Numbered from the stretch's first letter, positions 48,901-61,877 are shown. The stretch: 64,000 nucleotides of DNA from Dioscorea cayenensis subsp. rotundata (GCF_009730915.1 NC_052481.1:1860001-1924000); one strand, 5' to 3'. Numbers and translations are program-made. Notes: generated from the letters alone by a model not told the origin.

Positions 48901-51040
48901 TATTTTATGTATTTTTTTAGAATAAAAATGTGACACACAAAAATATACACATAAATATTTAATTTTCTTCACTAAATATAAAAGAGAAAATTATAGTAGG
49001 TCCTTCAATTTATTTATAATTTCTATAAAGTTTTCAATTTTATTAAATCTTTAAAATATTTTTTATTTTAAATCTAAATTAAATTAAAATAGCATTATAA
49101 AATTATCTTGGCCTTATTCCCTCCAAGTTATGTATGGGTCTAAGCCATTACACTTGCAATGTCAGACGTGGTAATATTTTCAGATTACCACGTAATACAT
49201 GGTAATCCTTCTACATTACCACGAACCAAACGGCCCCTTATGAGTCTATGGATGAAAGGGCTAGCTCACCCCTTTTGCGCTCGTGTTTAACATCTCTCTT
49301 TATATTCCTACCACTATCGATAGGGATATTTTTGATATTATATTAAACTACTAATAATAGCATATGAAAAAAAATTGCATAGAATGACTAATAACTCGTT
49401 GTATTTATATATATATATATATATATATTTGCAATTATTTTATTAGTGAAGTCATTAAAGTCCAAATGATTTTTTTTCAAAGTGGATAAAACCGTATATG
49501 TTAATAATACAATCAAAGATAAAAAAATAAATATAAGAGTTAAAAAAAGAAAAAAGAGATAAAACAAACAACATAACACCGAAAAACGAAGAGCTAAGTA
49601 AAAAAAAAAACAACCCATGGGAGGAAAATGAACAGCATTATCTATCTATACATAAAAAATAAAAAATAAACAAATAAATAAAAAGGATGAGCGAAAAAAT
49701 TAATTTCTTAAAATTATTAGATACAAGGGTAATTAGGATATTAAAAAACCATAAAAAACTCATAACCGGATTTTTTTAATCTAATAACTCAGTTCTCAAT
49801 AATACTTTTGAAGTCATAAAGCTTGTGTTCTTTTTTATTATAATTAATTATCATGTCACTCATGTATTGCAGCGATGGTGCAAGGATGTTATATTATGTA
49901 ATTAATAATAATTATTATTATAATTATTATTAGTAATAAGCAGCGGCGGGAAGTTAGGGAGAAAATGGTGGTAGGGTAGGATACTAGGGACTAGGGAGCG
50001 TGGCAGAACCGGTGATGATGAAGCAGTCTAAAAGGTTGGACAAAACAGAGTGTTCCCATTTTCATGTGGGTCCTTCCTTTTTTATTCCAAAGTCTTTTTT
50101 TTTTTAAATTTTTTTTGGGCCTTTCAAAGTAAAAAAGATAAGAATATACATAAACTTTAAATAATCATCAAGCAATGAAAGAGAAAGAAATTTTCCATGG
50201 ATTTGATTTTGGTGAACCATTGGGTTTTAATGAAAAAATAACATGAGGTTTTGCAAGTTTGCAAAAACACACTTGGATGCTTAAATATCATTTTTTTGCA
50301 ATTGTTGGGTTGTTATGTAAAAATAAATATCATTAATCTGAAGGGGTTCATTTGGACAGAAATGGTGGAAAATCCTTCACTTTAACCCTCCCTTTTATTT
50401 TAAATTAAATTTATTTTAAAAAAAAACTTCTACTAAAATAAAACGAGTGGCATAAAAAGTTTATCAAAAATTATATGTTATCAATTACCTGTCAATCTAT
50501 TAATATCAGATTTATTACATAGTATATTGAAGCATTAATTTTATACACGTTCACATTCCTGATTTTTTTTTAATTGGGGAGTAATTGCAATCTATTAATA
50601 AATAATAATAATAATAATAATAATAGATGTCAAAAATTATTAACCAAGTTGAAGTTTCAGTTTGGATTTAGCCCCACAAGTAAGCCCATGCAATTGTTGT
50701 TCTTATGTTTAAGATTTAGCCATTTAGGTGATTCTTATCAGGTATTTCAGTTAGATTTTTTTTTTAAGATAAACTCAAATATATATATATAGTAAAAGAT
50801 GTATAAAAAAAAAATTAAAATTAGGAGGAACTAATAAGCATAAAGGGTGAAATTCTATTGTCCTTGTTCTACATGATGAACTAAATAGACCATTAATAAT
50901 GTCCAGAGCTTTGTTTCCTTATTATTAAGTGGTTATCCTTTGATTCAATTTGTGAATGTACAAGTTATTCTATGTTTACTTGTGGTAGTTCCTTTTTCTT
51001 GCTGAAACTTAACAAGAAATTAACTCTTTCTTACATGAAT
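45961..51040. other. Long AT-rich intergenic region
   Basis: About 5 kb with no supported gene. Features are an ATA run near 47384-47402, several TA and homopolymer tracts, a modestly GC-richer patch at 46205-46450 and another at 49940-50080. At 49100-49240 a segment has three related GGTAAT/ATTACC arms and ends in ACCAAACGGCCCC, resembling one end of a MITE; its partner end was not found. Confidence 0.6.
49100..49240. mobile_element. MITE-like segment
   Basis: Repeated inverted arms (GTGGTAAT, ATTACCACG, TGGTAATCC, ATTACCACG) and a right end of ACCAAACGGCCCC, which resembles the common plant hAT/Harbinger terminus. The other terminus and target duplication were not located. Confidence 0.35.
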
Positions 51041-51048
51041 ATACAGCA

Positions 51049-51868
51049 GTAAAAGGCTATGGTTACATATCAGTTCATTCAAGAAACTAACAGCACAAAC
51101 AAAGCATGAAGAAAATAAACCCCACAACAACACCAGATGATAAAATAATAAATTAATAATCAAGGGGCCATAATAACATATATATATATATATATATGGT
51201 TACATATCAGTTCATTCAAGAAACTAACAGCACAAACAAAGCATGAAGAAAATAAACCCCACAACAACACCAGATGATAAAATAATAAATTAATGATCAA
51301 GGGCCAGAATAACATATATATATATATGGTTACATATCAGTTCATTCAAGAAACTAACAGCACAAACAAAGCATGAAGAAAAATAAACCCCACAACAACA
51401 CCAGATGATAAAAATAATAAATTAATAATCAGAGGGCATAATAACTATATATATATATATATATATGGTTACATATCAGTTCATTCAAGAAACTAACAGC
51501 ACAAACAAAGCATGAAGAAAAATAAACCCCACAACAACACCAGATGATAAAAATAATAAATTAATGATCAAGGGCCAGAATAACATATATATATATATAT
51601 GGTTACATATCAGTTCATTCAAGAAACTAACAGCACAAACAAAGCATGAAGAAAAATAAACCCCACAACAACACCAGATGATAAAATAATAAATTAATAA
51701 TCATAGTATAATAACATATATATATATATATATATGGTTACATATCAGTTCATTCAAGAAACTAACAGCACAAACAAAGCATGAAGAAAATAAACCCCAC
51801 AACAACACCAGATGATAAAATAATAAATTAATAATCAAGGGGCCATAATAACATATATATATATATAA
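51049..51868. repeat. Six-copy ~135-bp tandem array downstream of the invertase
   Basis: The block GGTTACATATCAGTTCATTC starts at 51061, 51198, 51328, 51467, 51601 and 51736, giving spacings of 137, 130, 139, 134 and 135 bp. Units are nearly identical through AGATGATAAAATAATAAATT; most variation is in the TA run that joins them and in the GGGCC segment before it. The array ends about 185 bp from the invertase stop, so it may reach into the 3' UTR. Confidence 0.95.
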
Positions 51869-52052
51869 TACAAGGACTTAGGACCTGTTGTTTCTTCAAG
51901 CTACAATGACACACTAAACAAAATGATACCTGATCAACAATAGGCCAATGAGGCAAAAATACACCCAAAAAAAAAAAATGACCATGAAGGTAGATTACCC
52001 ATCTCAAAGCATGAATGAATGTAAATTTATATGCATATCATATGATTTACTC

Positions 52053-55000
52053 TTAAAATGCAGATTCATCAAATTCTGCCGCATTCATCTGCCATACCTT
52101 TATGGATTTGGCAGCCACACGTGCGCCGGTGGCGTTGTTGAAGACGAAAACTCGCGCAGAATTGTAAATGGCTTCTGTTGGATATACTCTGGATGTGATA
52201 CATGTCCTCCCTCCTTGAGCAAAAACTCTCTACAATTGAATGATCCACCTAAAAAAACAGCAACAATGTATCATAAAAAAATTTCATTGTGTCTTGTTGA
52301 ATACAGAGTGACCAAAAAAGTTGACATTGATGTTCATTCATTACCATCATAAGTTCATTTAGTCATTGAGACCCAGTTTGATCATTAATGAGTATGTGCA
52401 ACTATTTATTCATTACTAACACAGGTTTTTGAACTAATATGCAACATGATTAAATCAATATGGACACTAACTTGCTTTGTAAAATTTGACTGAATAAAAA
52501 CCAAGCATGGAAAAAAATTGATAAAAAAATGGAGCAATGTAAATCAAATGATTTGCAGTAAACACCGGAGCATCAACTTACCAGTATCCTTACTGACAAT
52601 GTCTCACCATCAAGCACTGGGACTTTGTTGCCAACCACTCTCTTATAGATGTCATTAGCGTGGGAAGATCTGCAATTAATAGAATGTTAATATGAGTTAT
52701 GTTTAGCTTCCAAACAAGTAAGAAACAACACAACTATGAAACAAGAATAAAAAGGCATAGTATATACTTCATTTCGTCATGGCAGAAGTGAGTTTGAAGA
52801 CCACCATCAGGCTTTTTTGCAATGTAAAAGTATACTGCAGTTTGTTCAGATAGCTTAGGATCAGCTAAAACAAGCAAACCAAATGGCCCCAGAGCACCTC
52901 TGTGTGTGGCTCCACCACTGGTGCTGCAATTGTATCCCACATCAGCCTCTAATGTCTCAGCCAAAGAAGCAGCATCTATCACAAACTCAGCCTCAATGTC
53001 CAACTGAGTATGCAAGCAATAATAAATGACTCTTGTATTATTTCCTGGATATGAGAATAATACATGCAAGATGAAAGGGAAGTTAAGGACTACCTGTGTT
53101 GCTGATCGGACATTAAGGGGTACAACTGATCCAGAACTGATATTGATGTTGGTGAACTCTTGGCTACTTGCTCTAAGGCTCTCCACCTCCTTAACTGGCC
53201 ATTGCAACAGGTTACTTCCTGTCTTCAGATCAAGCAACACTGTCCGAGGGATTCCCTGTCATGTAGAATATTCTGAATACTAAGATCTTACAGTAATTAT
53301 GGGTGCATTTTTTAAACAGTAAACTAAAAGGAATAAATATGCAGATAATAATGTGTTGAATGATTACTGTACAAGAATATAATCCCAATTCACAAATGCA
53401 TTACATATCACTGGCAAGAAAATGGTCAATAATTTAAACCCCAAATCGATGATGAGGTGGCCCCACAGATACTATGTATTTTAAAGGGTTGGTTGGGCAT
53501 GGGGAAGGTTTTAGTTGGTGAAGACAGACTTTAGGGAGCATCACACACCCAAACATTCATGTCTGGAAAATGTATTACTTTTCATCCAAAACCTTTTTGA
53601 ACAAGGTTTAGTCTTCACTCTTAGCATTCCTAATTCAAAATTTAAAACTGACCTCAAGATTAAAAAGGTAGGTGAGATTATGTCATTAACTCAGGCTATC
53701 ATACTAATACTAAATTATTTCAATAATTCGTAAGCTTATCAAACACTCCAGCTCAGCTCTGACTCAGCTCCAATACCATTCTAGATGAGCTGAAAAATCA
53801 ATCACATTTCCTCCAAAACAATCATATTCTGTTATCACTCTCATCCACGTATCTTTTGTCTGTTATACTCCAATAATTTCATTATTTAAGCTCAATCAAA
53901 AGCTCAACCACACAAGTCATTAGGAATAATAATTATGTTAGCAATATTTTTAGGATAACATCACCACATCAAGCATGCGTAAGGCTGGTCACATGGGGGG
54001 AAGGCTATGTAGTAGTCAAATCAAACACAACTACAAACCAAATGAGATTATAGTTAGGTTGCAATGGGGTGCATTGGCCGGCCAGAGACTACTTTACTAT
54101 GATAGAGACCCTGCTTCTCCAGGTTTGAATAAAAAGCCGGTTTTGACACGTATAGCTCTTGATTGACATTTGAATCCAAAGCTAAGTATTGTCAATAAAT
54201 TTAGTTCCCTTAAGCCACTTCTTTTATCTGTCTCTTCTCCCTAAAGTTATTCATGCTTCCGGAGTCTTCTTCGGAGACTCGCTATGAATTTTCAATAGCC
54301 TCCAGAATTTTTCTAAATAATATTATTTGTTTATAATGTCTAATACAATAAATCTAAGCCTATTCAATCTAAAAAAACAGAAAAGAAAAAGACTTTTCAA
54401 GGAATTAGGTATTATATTTATCATCAAATAACTATTTTTATCTGAACAAAATAATTAAATTAAAGACAGATGAATAATAAAACAAAATTCATAAATAAAA
54501 TATTACAAATAACAATTGATCTTATTTCATTTATTCAATCGAAAAACTCTAGGTTTCAAAAATCAATTTCTAAGTTAAATCAAATAAATAATAGCCATTA
54601 GATCCAAAAAAAATTCGTATTCAAGTCCCTCAATATTAAAAACTAGTCACAATTTTATAAAAAAAATACTAATTAAAAAAATTCATAATTATCATTTCCA
54701 AATTTATTATAACCTCAAATTAAAAGAAATAATAGCATACTCCATCCTTTTTAAAATTATAAATAAATTATAAACATGATTCAAACTCGCCATCTTTCAA
54801 GTATCAATAGTAATGAAATACAAATAATTCAAACTCTCAATCTTTAAAGTATCAACAGAAATAAAATACAAATAATTCAAACTCTCAATCTTTAAAGTAT
54901 TGTAAAGAATAAAATGCAAACCATTTATTGCAAAATTAATGCGCTCGATCTCAATTAAATTTTTTTATTTTTTTAAAAAACTACTACTGTATCTGAGAAA

Positions 55001-56533
55001 TCAATTATTATAACCATCAGAAATAGCTTACTAATTTCACAAGTCTACCAGTACCATCACAACGCACAGGAGAAGCAGAATGATAAAAAGAGAGAGAGAA
55101 GCGTGAATGGCTTGTGCGTACCTGGAGAGAAGCCCAACCTTTTTGCGCATCAGCAAATTCACTATCGGTCTCACCAACCCATCCCCAGAGCACTCGCCGC
55201 GCTCTTTGTTGATCAAAGAACGTCTTTGAAGCGTAGAACTTGCCCCAATCGTACCTCAAACCCAGGCCCACGTCCTCTTCCGGATCATCTGGTACCCATC
55301 TCACCTTCTCGCTCTCATACGTTCCAATGGCGTAGTAATCATGCCTGTCATCATCCATGCTCGCCTTCAACACATGCTTCACCTTCTCGCCGACCACTGA
55401 TGTATCCAAACCACCAACCCCCGCCGTTGTCGCAACGGGGTAGAAGTCGACACACTCCCACATCCCCGTCCTCGCAACCCCGTGAAGCTTCCCCGGAAGT
55501 AGCTCGTAGTTCAAAAAGTCCTTCGTTTGGTACACCAGCACGATCCCTGAGTGCCCTTTGTCCTCCTTCGTTCCGATCACGAACCGCCACGCTTCGGCTT
55601 CGTCGTCGTACCACGCCGTGGTTGGATCCCGGAAATCCTTCGGGCCTACTCCCGGCGGCGGGATGAGGACGGGGTTCGCATCTGATTTTGTCCACTCGAG
55701 AAGGAGTGGATCTGTGGGGTCGGTGGGGATGGCGAGGTTTTGGACCTGTACGGAGGCGTTGGTGGATCCGGTGTAGAGCATGATGAGAGTGCCGTCGGGG
55801 AGGATGGTGGCGGAGCCGGTCCAGACGCCGTCGGAGTCGTACCATTGATCGCGAACCATGGCGAGAGGGAGATGTCGCCATCGGATGAGATCGCGCGACA
55901 CGGCATGGCCCCAAGTGATGTTCCCCCACACCGCTGAATCAGGGTTGTACTGGTAGAACAAATGGTACCATCCTTTGTAGAACACCGGCCCTGCCATTAA
56001 TCTCACCACCATTACCATCCAAACAAGAACTCTAAAAACCAATCAATAAACCATCAACGAAGAAGAGAGAAGAAGAACTCACCATTCGGATCTAGATCCA
56101 TGGAAAATTCAAAACAACCAAAGAAAAAACACAAACAATCAAATCATCAGTATCTATAGAAAAAAAAAAGGAAAATCTCGATTTGGGGGAGGAATGGGGA
56201 AGGAGAGGAACCATTCATCCAGTTCTTTTCGGGTTGGAAATGGAAGGCGGTGCGCTGCCATTGGAGCATGTGGTTGGTCCAGGGGAAGAAAGGGGTGGAA
56301 TGGAAAAGGCTGGAGATGCCGGAAGTCTTCTCGGAGACGCCATGAGAGGGTCCACGTGAAAGAGGTGAGGAAGGATGGAGGATGGGGTTCTGGGAGGGGT
56401 TGGAGTAATTGTGGACATTGAGGAAGACAACGAGGGTCAAAAGTGCCGTAGCGAGGGCGAATGACAGGAGCTTGAGAGGACGGACAGGGGGAGGAGAAGA
56501 AGGGGAGGAAGCGAGAGGGATGTAGTCCGCCAT
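52053..56533 (-). CDS. Vacuolar acid invertase (GH32 beta-fructofuranosidase), frame broken in last exon
   Basis: Hydrolyses sucrose to glucose and fructose in the vacuole. Exons: 56212-56533, 56083-56091, 55122-55990, 53094-53255, 52768-53003, 52582-52669, 52053-52248; ~626 residues intended. A single N-terminal membrane segment (about 20-40) follows a short cytosolic Pro-rich tail, typical of vacuolar forms. Catalytic landmarks are WMNDPNG with the nucleophile Asp at about 108, FRDP (about 230-233) and WECVDFYP with the acid/base Glu at about 289. Val after WEC marks the vacuolar rather than cell-wall class. The DPN codons sit in the 9-nt micro-exon 56083-56091. The C-terminal beta-sandwich follows. 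In exon 7 an A5 run (52221-52225, T5 in sense) holds one base too many after VDHSIVESF, so the conserved tail continues in another frame and this sequence would end in ~50 foreign residues. An out-of-frame ATG lies 28 nt upstream of the start. Confidence 0.93.
54788..54925. repeat. Three short tandem units in invertase intron 3
   Basis: About 50-bp units containing ATTCAAACTC(G/T)C, ATCTTT(C/A)AAGTATC and AAATACAAATA recur near 54779, 54830 and 54881. They lie in the intron 53256-55121, which otherwise shows no gene. Confidence 0.7.
56083..56091 (-). other. 9-nt invertase micro-exon
   Basis: ATCCGAATG, flanked by a TAG acceptor and a GTGAGT donor, completes the codons for DPNG between exons 1 and 3. 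A 9-nt exon at this point is a known hallmark of plant acid invertase genes. It carries the catalytic Asp codon split across the exon 1 junction. Confidence 0.95.
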
Positions 56534-59390
56534 TGGAGGAGGAGGAGGAGGAGATGGCCATTGATGGGGGGTTGGGAGAGGTGTTCTTATGGAAGGAGAC
56601 GTGGAGGTGGTGCTGGCCCGAGAGGGCGATGCTGACGTGGATATGTGGGCCCGGGTTTTGGAGGGGAGGATTGCAATTGGTCGGCTGCCCGAAGCATTAG
56701 GAAACGGCCTATGTTTAGATTCTTAGTTTGGAGACAGAGAAAACGGTGCATGATGTTATTATTAATTTTTTTTTATTATTTTTTTAAATATTTAAATTTG
56801 TATTATAGTGAAAATAAACTTTATAGTATTATATAAAAAGATAATATATATTTGGTAATTGTCAACCTTGCAAAAATTTTTTTATGCATATATAAATAGT
56901 TAACGGCGGTAACAAGAATAATTTTTTTTAAACGTAAATACATAATTTTGTGAGAAGATTTTTAAAAATGAAAAGATACTAATGTAATAAACTTCATTTA
57001 TAATACAATTAAAGATAGTTTATCATTTGTAATTTCATTAATTAATCAATGATTGTTTTATTTTATTTAAAAAAATATTTTATTAATAAAATAATGTCTA
57101 TTAGCAAAGTGGTGTGTCCATTTAATGAATTGGTGTGCCTTATTAATAAAATAATATGTATTTTTGTATTCAAATGATATATTGAAGTGATATGTCTTCT
57201 TAAATTACACTCATTATTGAAATGGTGTGTCTTTTTTTAAACACCACTTCATTCTTATAAAAATAATCTCTCATCATCATTCAAGTCAATTGAATAAAAA
57301 ACAAACTCTTCACATGTTCATTTGCTTTGTTCTTTGAGTGCACAAAAAAAAAAGCAAACTTTCACTTTGTAAAAATCATTGTTGTCTTTACTTGAGTTTG
57401 GAAATACAAACCATACTCAAGGATCTTCATTGTATTCTAAAAGAAATTCATCATTCAATTCATTTTGCATCCAAAGTTTGAAATTAGGTGGAGCTAAATT
57501 AAGTCTAAAGAAAAGTATTTACCACGTCTTGAAAATGTAATTAAACCTACAGGAAAGTGTTTACCACGCCTTGAAAACTTATACAGTAAAATTTATACAT
57601 TTGCATACTCTCACGTAATTTTAAATAAAAACTATAATTATTAAACTTAGAAATACATGTATGGTAGAATAAACAAAATGAGCTCTAATAACGGAAAAAA
57701 CTGTAGGAAAATTCAAATGTAAAAGAAGTTATTTGGAAAATTTTGAAACTTTCGGGGCTAAAAATAATTTTCCATCATATATATATATTGGAGTTAAATA
57801 CACAAACCGACCATATTAGTCATATCATTCCTTTTGTCTGGCATGATATAATATTGTCTATTGAACTTTTTAGGGCATAGTTATTGAAATTTTAAAAGGG
57901 TCTGAAATAGAAAATATTACAAAAATGGTGAACAAATAATTTAATGTTTCCTAATATATATATATATATTTATATAAATCATAAGTATGGTAAATAATAT
58001 AATATTTTAGAGATTAAATTGATAATCAAGAACCTTTTCATATTTATATAGATTTAATGAAAACTATGTACAGATTGATGAAAAATTTAATAACAATAAA
58101 ATCTTTGGACAAGAATTAATTCCAACATCCTTCAAAATAATATCAACAATGATTAATACTAACAAACTTTCATATTTCATTAATTTATTTTTCTATATTT
58201 TTTAAAAAATAAAGATTTATGTTTATATTTATTATACCTATTTTTTTTAAAAATCACTTCATGAAAAACACTAAAATTGAGATTTTTAACTTGTTAACTA
58301 ACAATGAGCTAACCCAATAATTAAAACACTCCGTTTTTATAGAAGAGATCGGCACTACATGAACAATATGAGATGTTTTATGCACAAAATGATGGTACGT
58401 GGTATATTTAATAAATCTGTATAGATATAACTAAAAAAAAATTAACAATGATGGTGGATGTAAATCTCAATAACAAAACAACCAACAAATAATTCAAGAA
58501 AAAAGTTAAAATAAAAACAAGGTTTGACATGTGGGAATGGAATGAATCACTCATGACTTGATGTACAGTCAGACAGGCCAACATGCCAAAATTCACATGT
58601 ATTATCATAAGGACAGCGACTCAACTCATGCAAATAATTATTCATACCATTAAAATATCAAAATATTAATATGAATTTTGATATTTATGAAGAAATTGAA
58701 AACTTTTAAAAATTTTAATTGCCTAGATTATATAACATTTTAAATAAATAAATGTTACATTTCATAGATACATGATACATACATATATCTCCGCGAGCTA
58801 TCAAACCAAATTAAATTTCAAAATTAATTTAATACTATTAATAAAAAATAAATCTCAAATTTCCATATAAATGACAAAAAAAAAAAAGAAAAACTCAATC
58901 TTGCACTAGAATTAGTTATAAATAACTTGATCAATTGATAGCCATAACTAAACATAAAGACTTTTATTTTTAAGCATTTAATTAAGCCCAATATAAGTGA
59001 TTATTTATAAAAATAATACTAAGGTATGAAAAATATAATTCATAATTAAGAAGATCTAGACTTGAGAAGATGCAGAGCCCTTTGTCAAAAAACATAAAAA
59101 GTAAAAAATAGAGAGAAAAACATGGGTTGCTAGTAATAAATGGGCATGTGTTCCTTGCTAGACATGTGGATCCACAGGTTGTAAAATATTATATATGTCT
59201 TCACTCACACAGAGCAGAGCACATACACACACAATGAAGGAGGCCAATAATGTGGCATGAATTATTGGAATAAAAATAGAGTGAAGCAATGTACCAATGA
59301 AAAAGCCAGATCACCAACATCTAAATCTATAAAATCCTCTCTAACTTTAACATTAGTGTACGACAAAATTATAAACATGTTAAAGTGAAG
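56534..59390. other. Invertase upstream region and AT-rich intergenic DNA
   Basis: The first ~160 bp is GC-rich and includes a GGA repeat (56536-56553), read as CTCC repeats in the leader. Beyond about 56750 the DNA is AT-rich with no supported frame. A GTGGTGTGTC/GGTGTGCC motif recurs loosely between 57110 and 57230. Confidence 0.6.
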
Positions 59391-60055
59391 ATAGGGATGT
59401 TAGGGCCACGACGGTTAACCCTATTCCCCGCATTGTTGGGACCGCGGTCGGGATCGGAGTCAAAAACAAAATTCCTGTCCAGATCAGATCTAGAGCTGGG
59501 GCCAGGGACTATTTTCCCTGCCCTGTCCCACCTCGGCTTTAAAATATTAAATATTTAATTTAAATATTATATATATATACACATATTATATGTTATAAAT
59601 ATCTAAATAAAAATAAAACTATATATATTTATTTAGCAAATTATTAATAATTAAATTAACATTAGTATAAAAATTAAATATTTGTAAATAAATAAATAAA
59701 ATCTTAAATTTATATTAACTATATTGTATTTTTTAAATTTTTTAAATTTTGCAAATAATTTATTTGTGATTGTGTATGTTCGTATTATGTGTAAGTCTTT
59801 GAGTTTCTCAATTATTAAACATTTTTATGATATATTTATTATTTAGCAAATATTTTGTTTAAAATAATAATAATAACTTAATTTATTAATTGGGGCCGGA
59901 GAATCTTTGAACTTGAAAAATCCCCACAGGGATAGGGACAGGAAAAAAAAATCCCCATATTCGGGTTCGGAGCCAGATTCAGATATAGGAGTATAATTTC
60001 AGGGCCGAAGCAGAAGAATGTATCCCCAGTGAATCCCTGCTCCATTAACATCTTT
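59391..60055. mobile_element. hAT-like MITE with GC-rich ends
   Basis: About 665 bp. The left end carries GGGATGTTA and the right end TTAACATCTTT, with flanking 8-mers AAGTGAAG (59383) and AAGTAAAG (60056) that differ at one base. The GC-rich ends contain repeated GGGAC/TCCCC/CCTGTCC motifs around an AT-rich core. This resembles common plant hAT MITEs with a GATGTTAATGGGG start. Termini are worn, so the call is moderate. Confidence 0.65.
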
Positions 60056-61877
60056 AAGTAAAGAAGAAACTAAATTTACCAGTGTTAAACTAAATTAAAG
60101 ATCATTGCCCAAAAATATTTTGGAAATCTTACAATCTGAATCTTCTAGTTTATCCTCATTTTAATCACAATTAACTCATTAAAAAGTTTTTTTAACAAAA
60201 GCGACAAGAGCCGCCCAAAGAGGAGTGTCAATAGGACAAACAACAGTGCACAAGTTATAGTGACTTAACGACCTTTTAAAAATTTATTAACTCAGTCAGA
60301 TGTCACACGGAGCAATTAGAGTCATATCATGTGCACTCCTAAAAGGTATTTAAGGAACCAAATCGAATTAATAAATCCCCCTACTATGCAAGTCTAGAAG
60401 AGAAGGAAACTACATCCTCCCACAAATAATTCAAGATTGGTGAATGAACAGTACTGTTGCAGTATTTATATAATATTCTATAATAATATGTACAATATTA
60501 AAATAGTACTATTGACCTAGAAATTCGATTCTAGATCTGTCCATTCACCGTTTTCATAACATTTCGCTAGATCAAATAATGGTTATTAATCATTAAGAAA
60601 TTTTGATTTTATCAATTGAACCATATATTTTCAGAATTGTTGTAATATGCACTCTGTATTTGTTCTTCAATCATGCAATTGCCACTTGCTGGGGCACTAG
60701 ATGTGGAAGTCAAAGCAAGGACAAAAATGATCACATATATAAATATTTTTCACATTTTATTAAATAAAAAACAAGATTTCTAACTAATGTATTTCAAAAA
60801 TTAGCAAACGAGGTGATATGATAATGATAACCTGAAATCATGGACTCTTTTACCTCCATCCATGTCTTCTCTATAACACTGCCATTCATAATTGAACAAA
60901 ACTCAAGTGTAGCTCTGTAATCTTTGCAACTGACTCCTGAAAAGACAAAAAAAGTATGAGTGTTTCAAAATACCTCTCATTTCTTTAATTAAAATTCCCA
61001 CAAACATTTAGTACTGAGAGTACCACAATAATAACATGCATCATAATTATGGGAAACAAAAGCCCAAACATGTTACTCATCACAAGGTTTCAGATATCTG
61101 AAACTATTGGCTATAAATCCAGTTAAATGAACAAGAGAGCATTCAATAAATAGCACATGGGTAGGCTGGCAATCAAGCGCCATTCCAATTTTGATGCATA
61201 TTTTTTTCTTCAGGCCATCATCCCAACATGCACTCCTGATCTGATCTGGATCAAACATGCAAATCATAAAAAAAGAAAAAAAGAACGCTCACAGTTTATT
61301 CAGGTATCACAAACCTGTCAACATCCAATTCAACTTGCAGAAATAGAGGTGTTGTTTCTTAGAGAGGATGCATAATAATTATAAAATCTATTAATTTGAC
61401 TTTCAATGCAAGATAACTTATTTTCAATAATAATAGCATAATTTTTCCTTCAAAACGTATGTAAATCTATTGAGTGAATGATCAGGATACTTAGGAATAT
61501 TGTCTATGCGGTGTCAAAATGTCACAAAGACAAAAGTATAAGCATTTTGACAAACTCAACCACCTTATAATCGTGGAGTAAATGAACACATCTACTCAAC
61601 TTGCACTTTGACAATTCTAAAGGAAATCAAGGACAGAATATGCAAGAGATTTTATTGTCTTTGATTTAGTGGATATGGTTTATCCACTACATTTACATAC
61701 ATGTATATTTATATACATATAACTGAAATGGTTCCTAGGAAAATCTCTATGAAATTAGGCTCTCACTAAGTAGAGGAGCATGTGCCAGCATCTGAATTGG
61801 GTGAGGGGAACAAGGGTGGGCAAAGGAAAAACAAATACGGTTTTTTTCACTAGCTTGAACAAGCTCAGCAATCTTTC
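60056..61877. other. AT-rich region between mobile-element remnants
   Basis: Apart from the two weak candidate exons at 60667-60936, nothing coding is supported. Confidence 0.5.
60667..60936 (-). CDS. Candidate terminal exons of an unidentified gene
   Basis: Two exon-like segments: 60854-60936, with a strong pyrimidine-rich acceptor and a GTAAAAG donor, and 60667-60696, with a CTAG acceptor and a TGA stop. Joined, they read 36 residues in one open frame, with Cys pairs in CKDYRATLEFC (a Cx9C spacing) and a tail ending CPSKWQLHD. The entry phase implies an upstream exon, not found with confidence. I do not recognise the family. It could be chance. Confidence 0.25.

Noticed and set aside
61073..61267. 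Minus-strand 64-codon frame as an exon.
   Set aside because: No recognisable domain, no convincing splice borders, and composition like the surrounding intergenic DNA.
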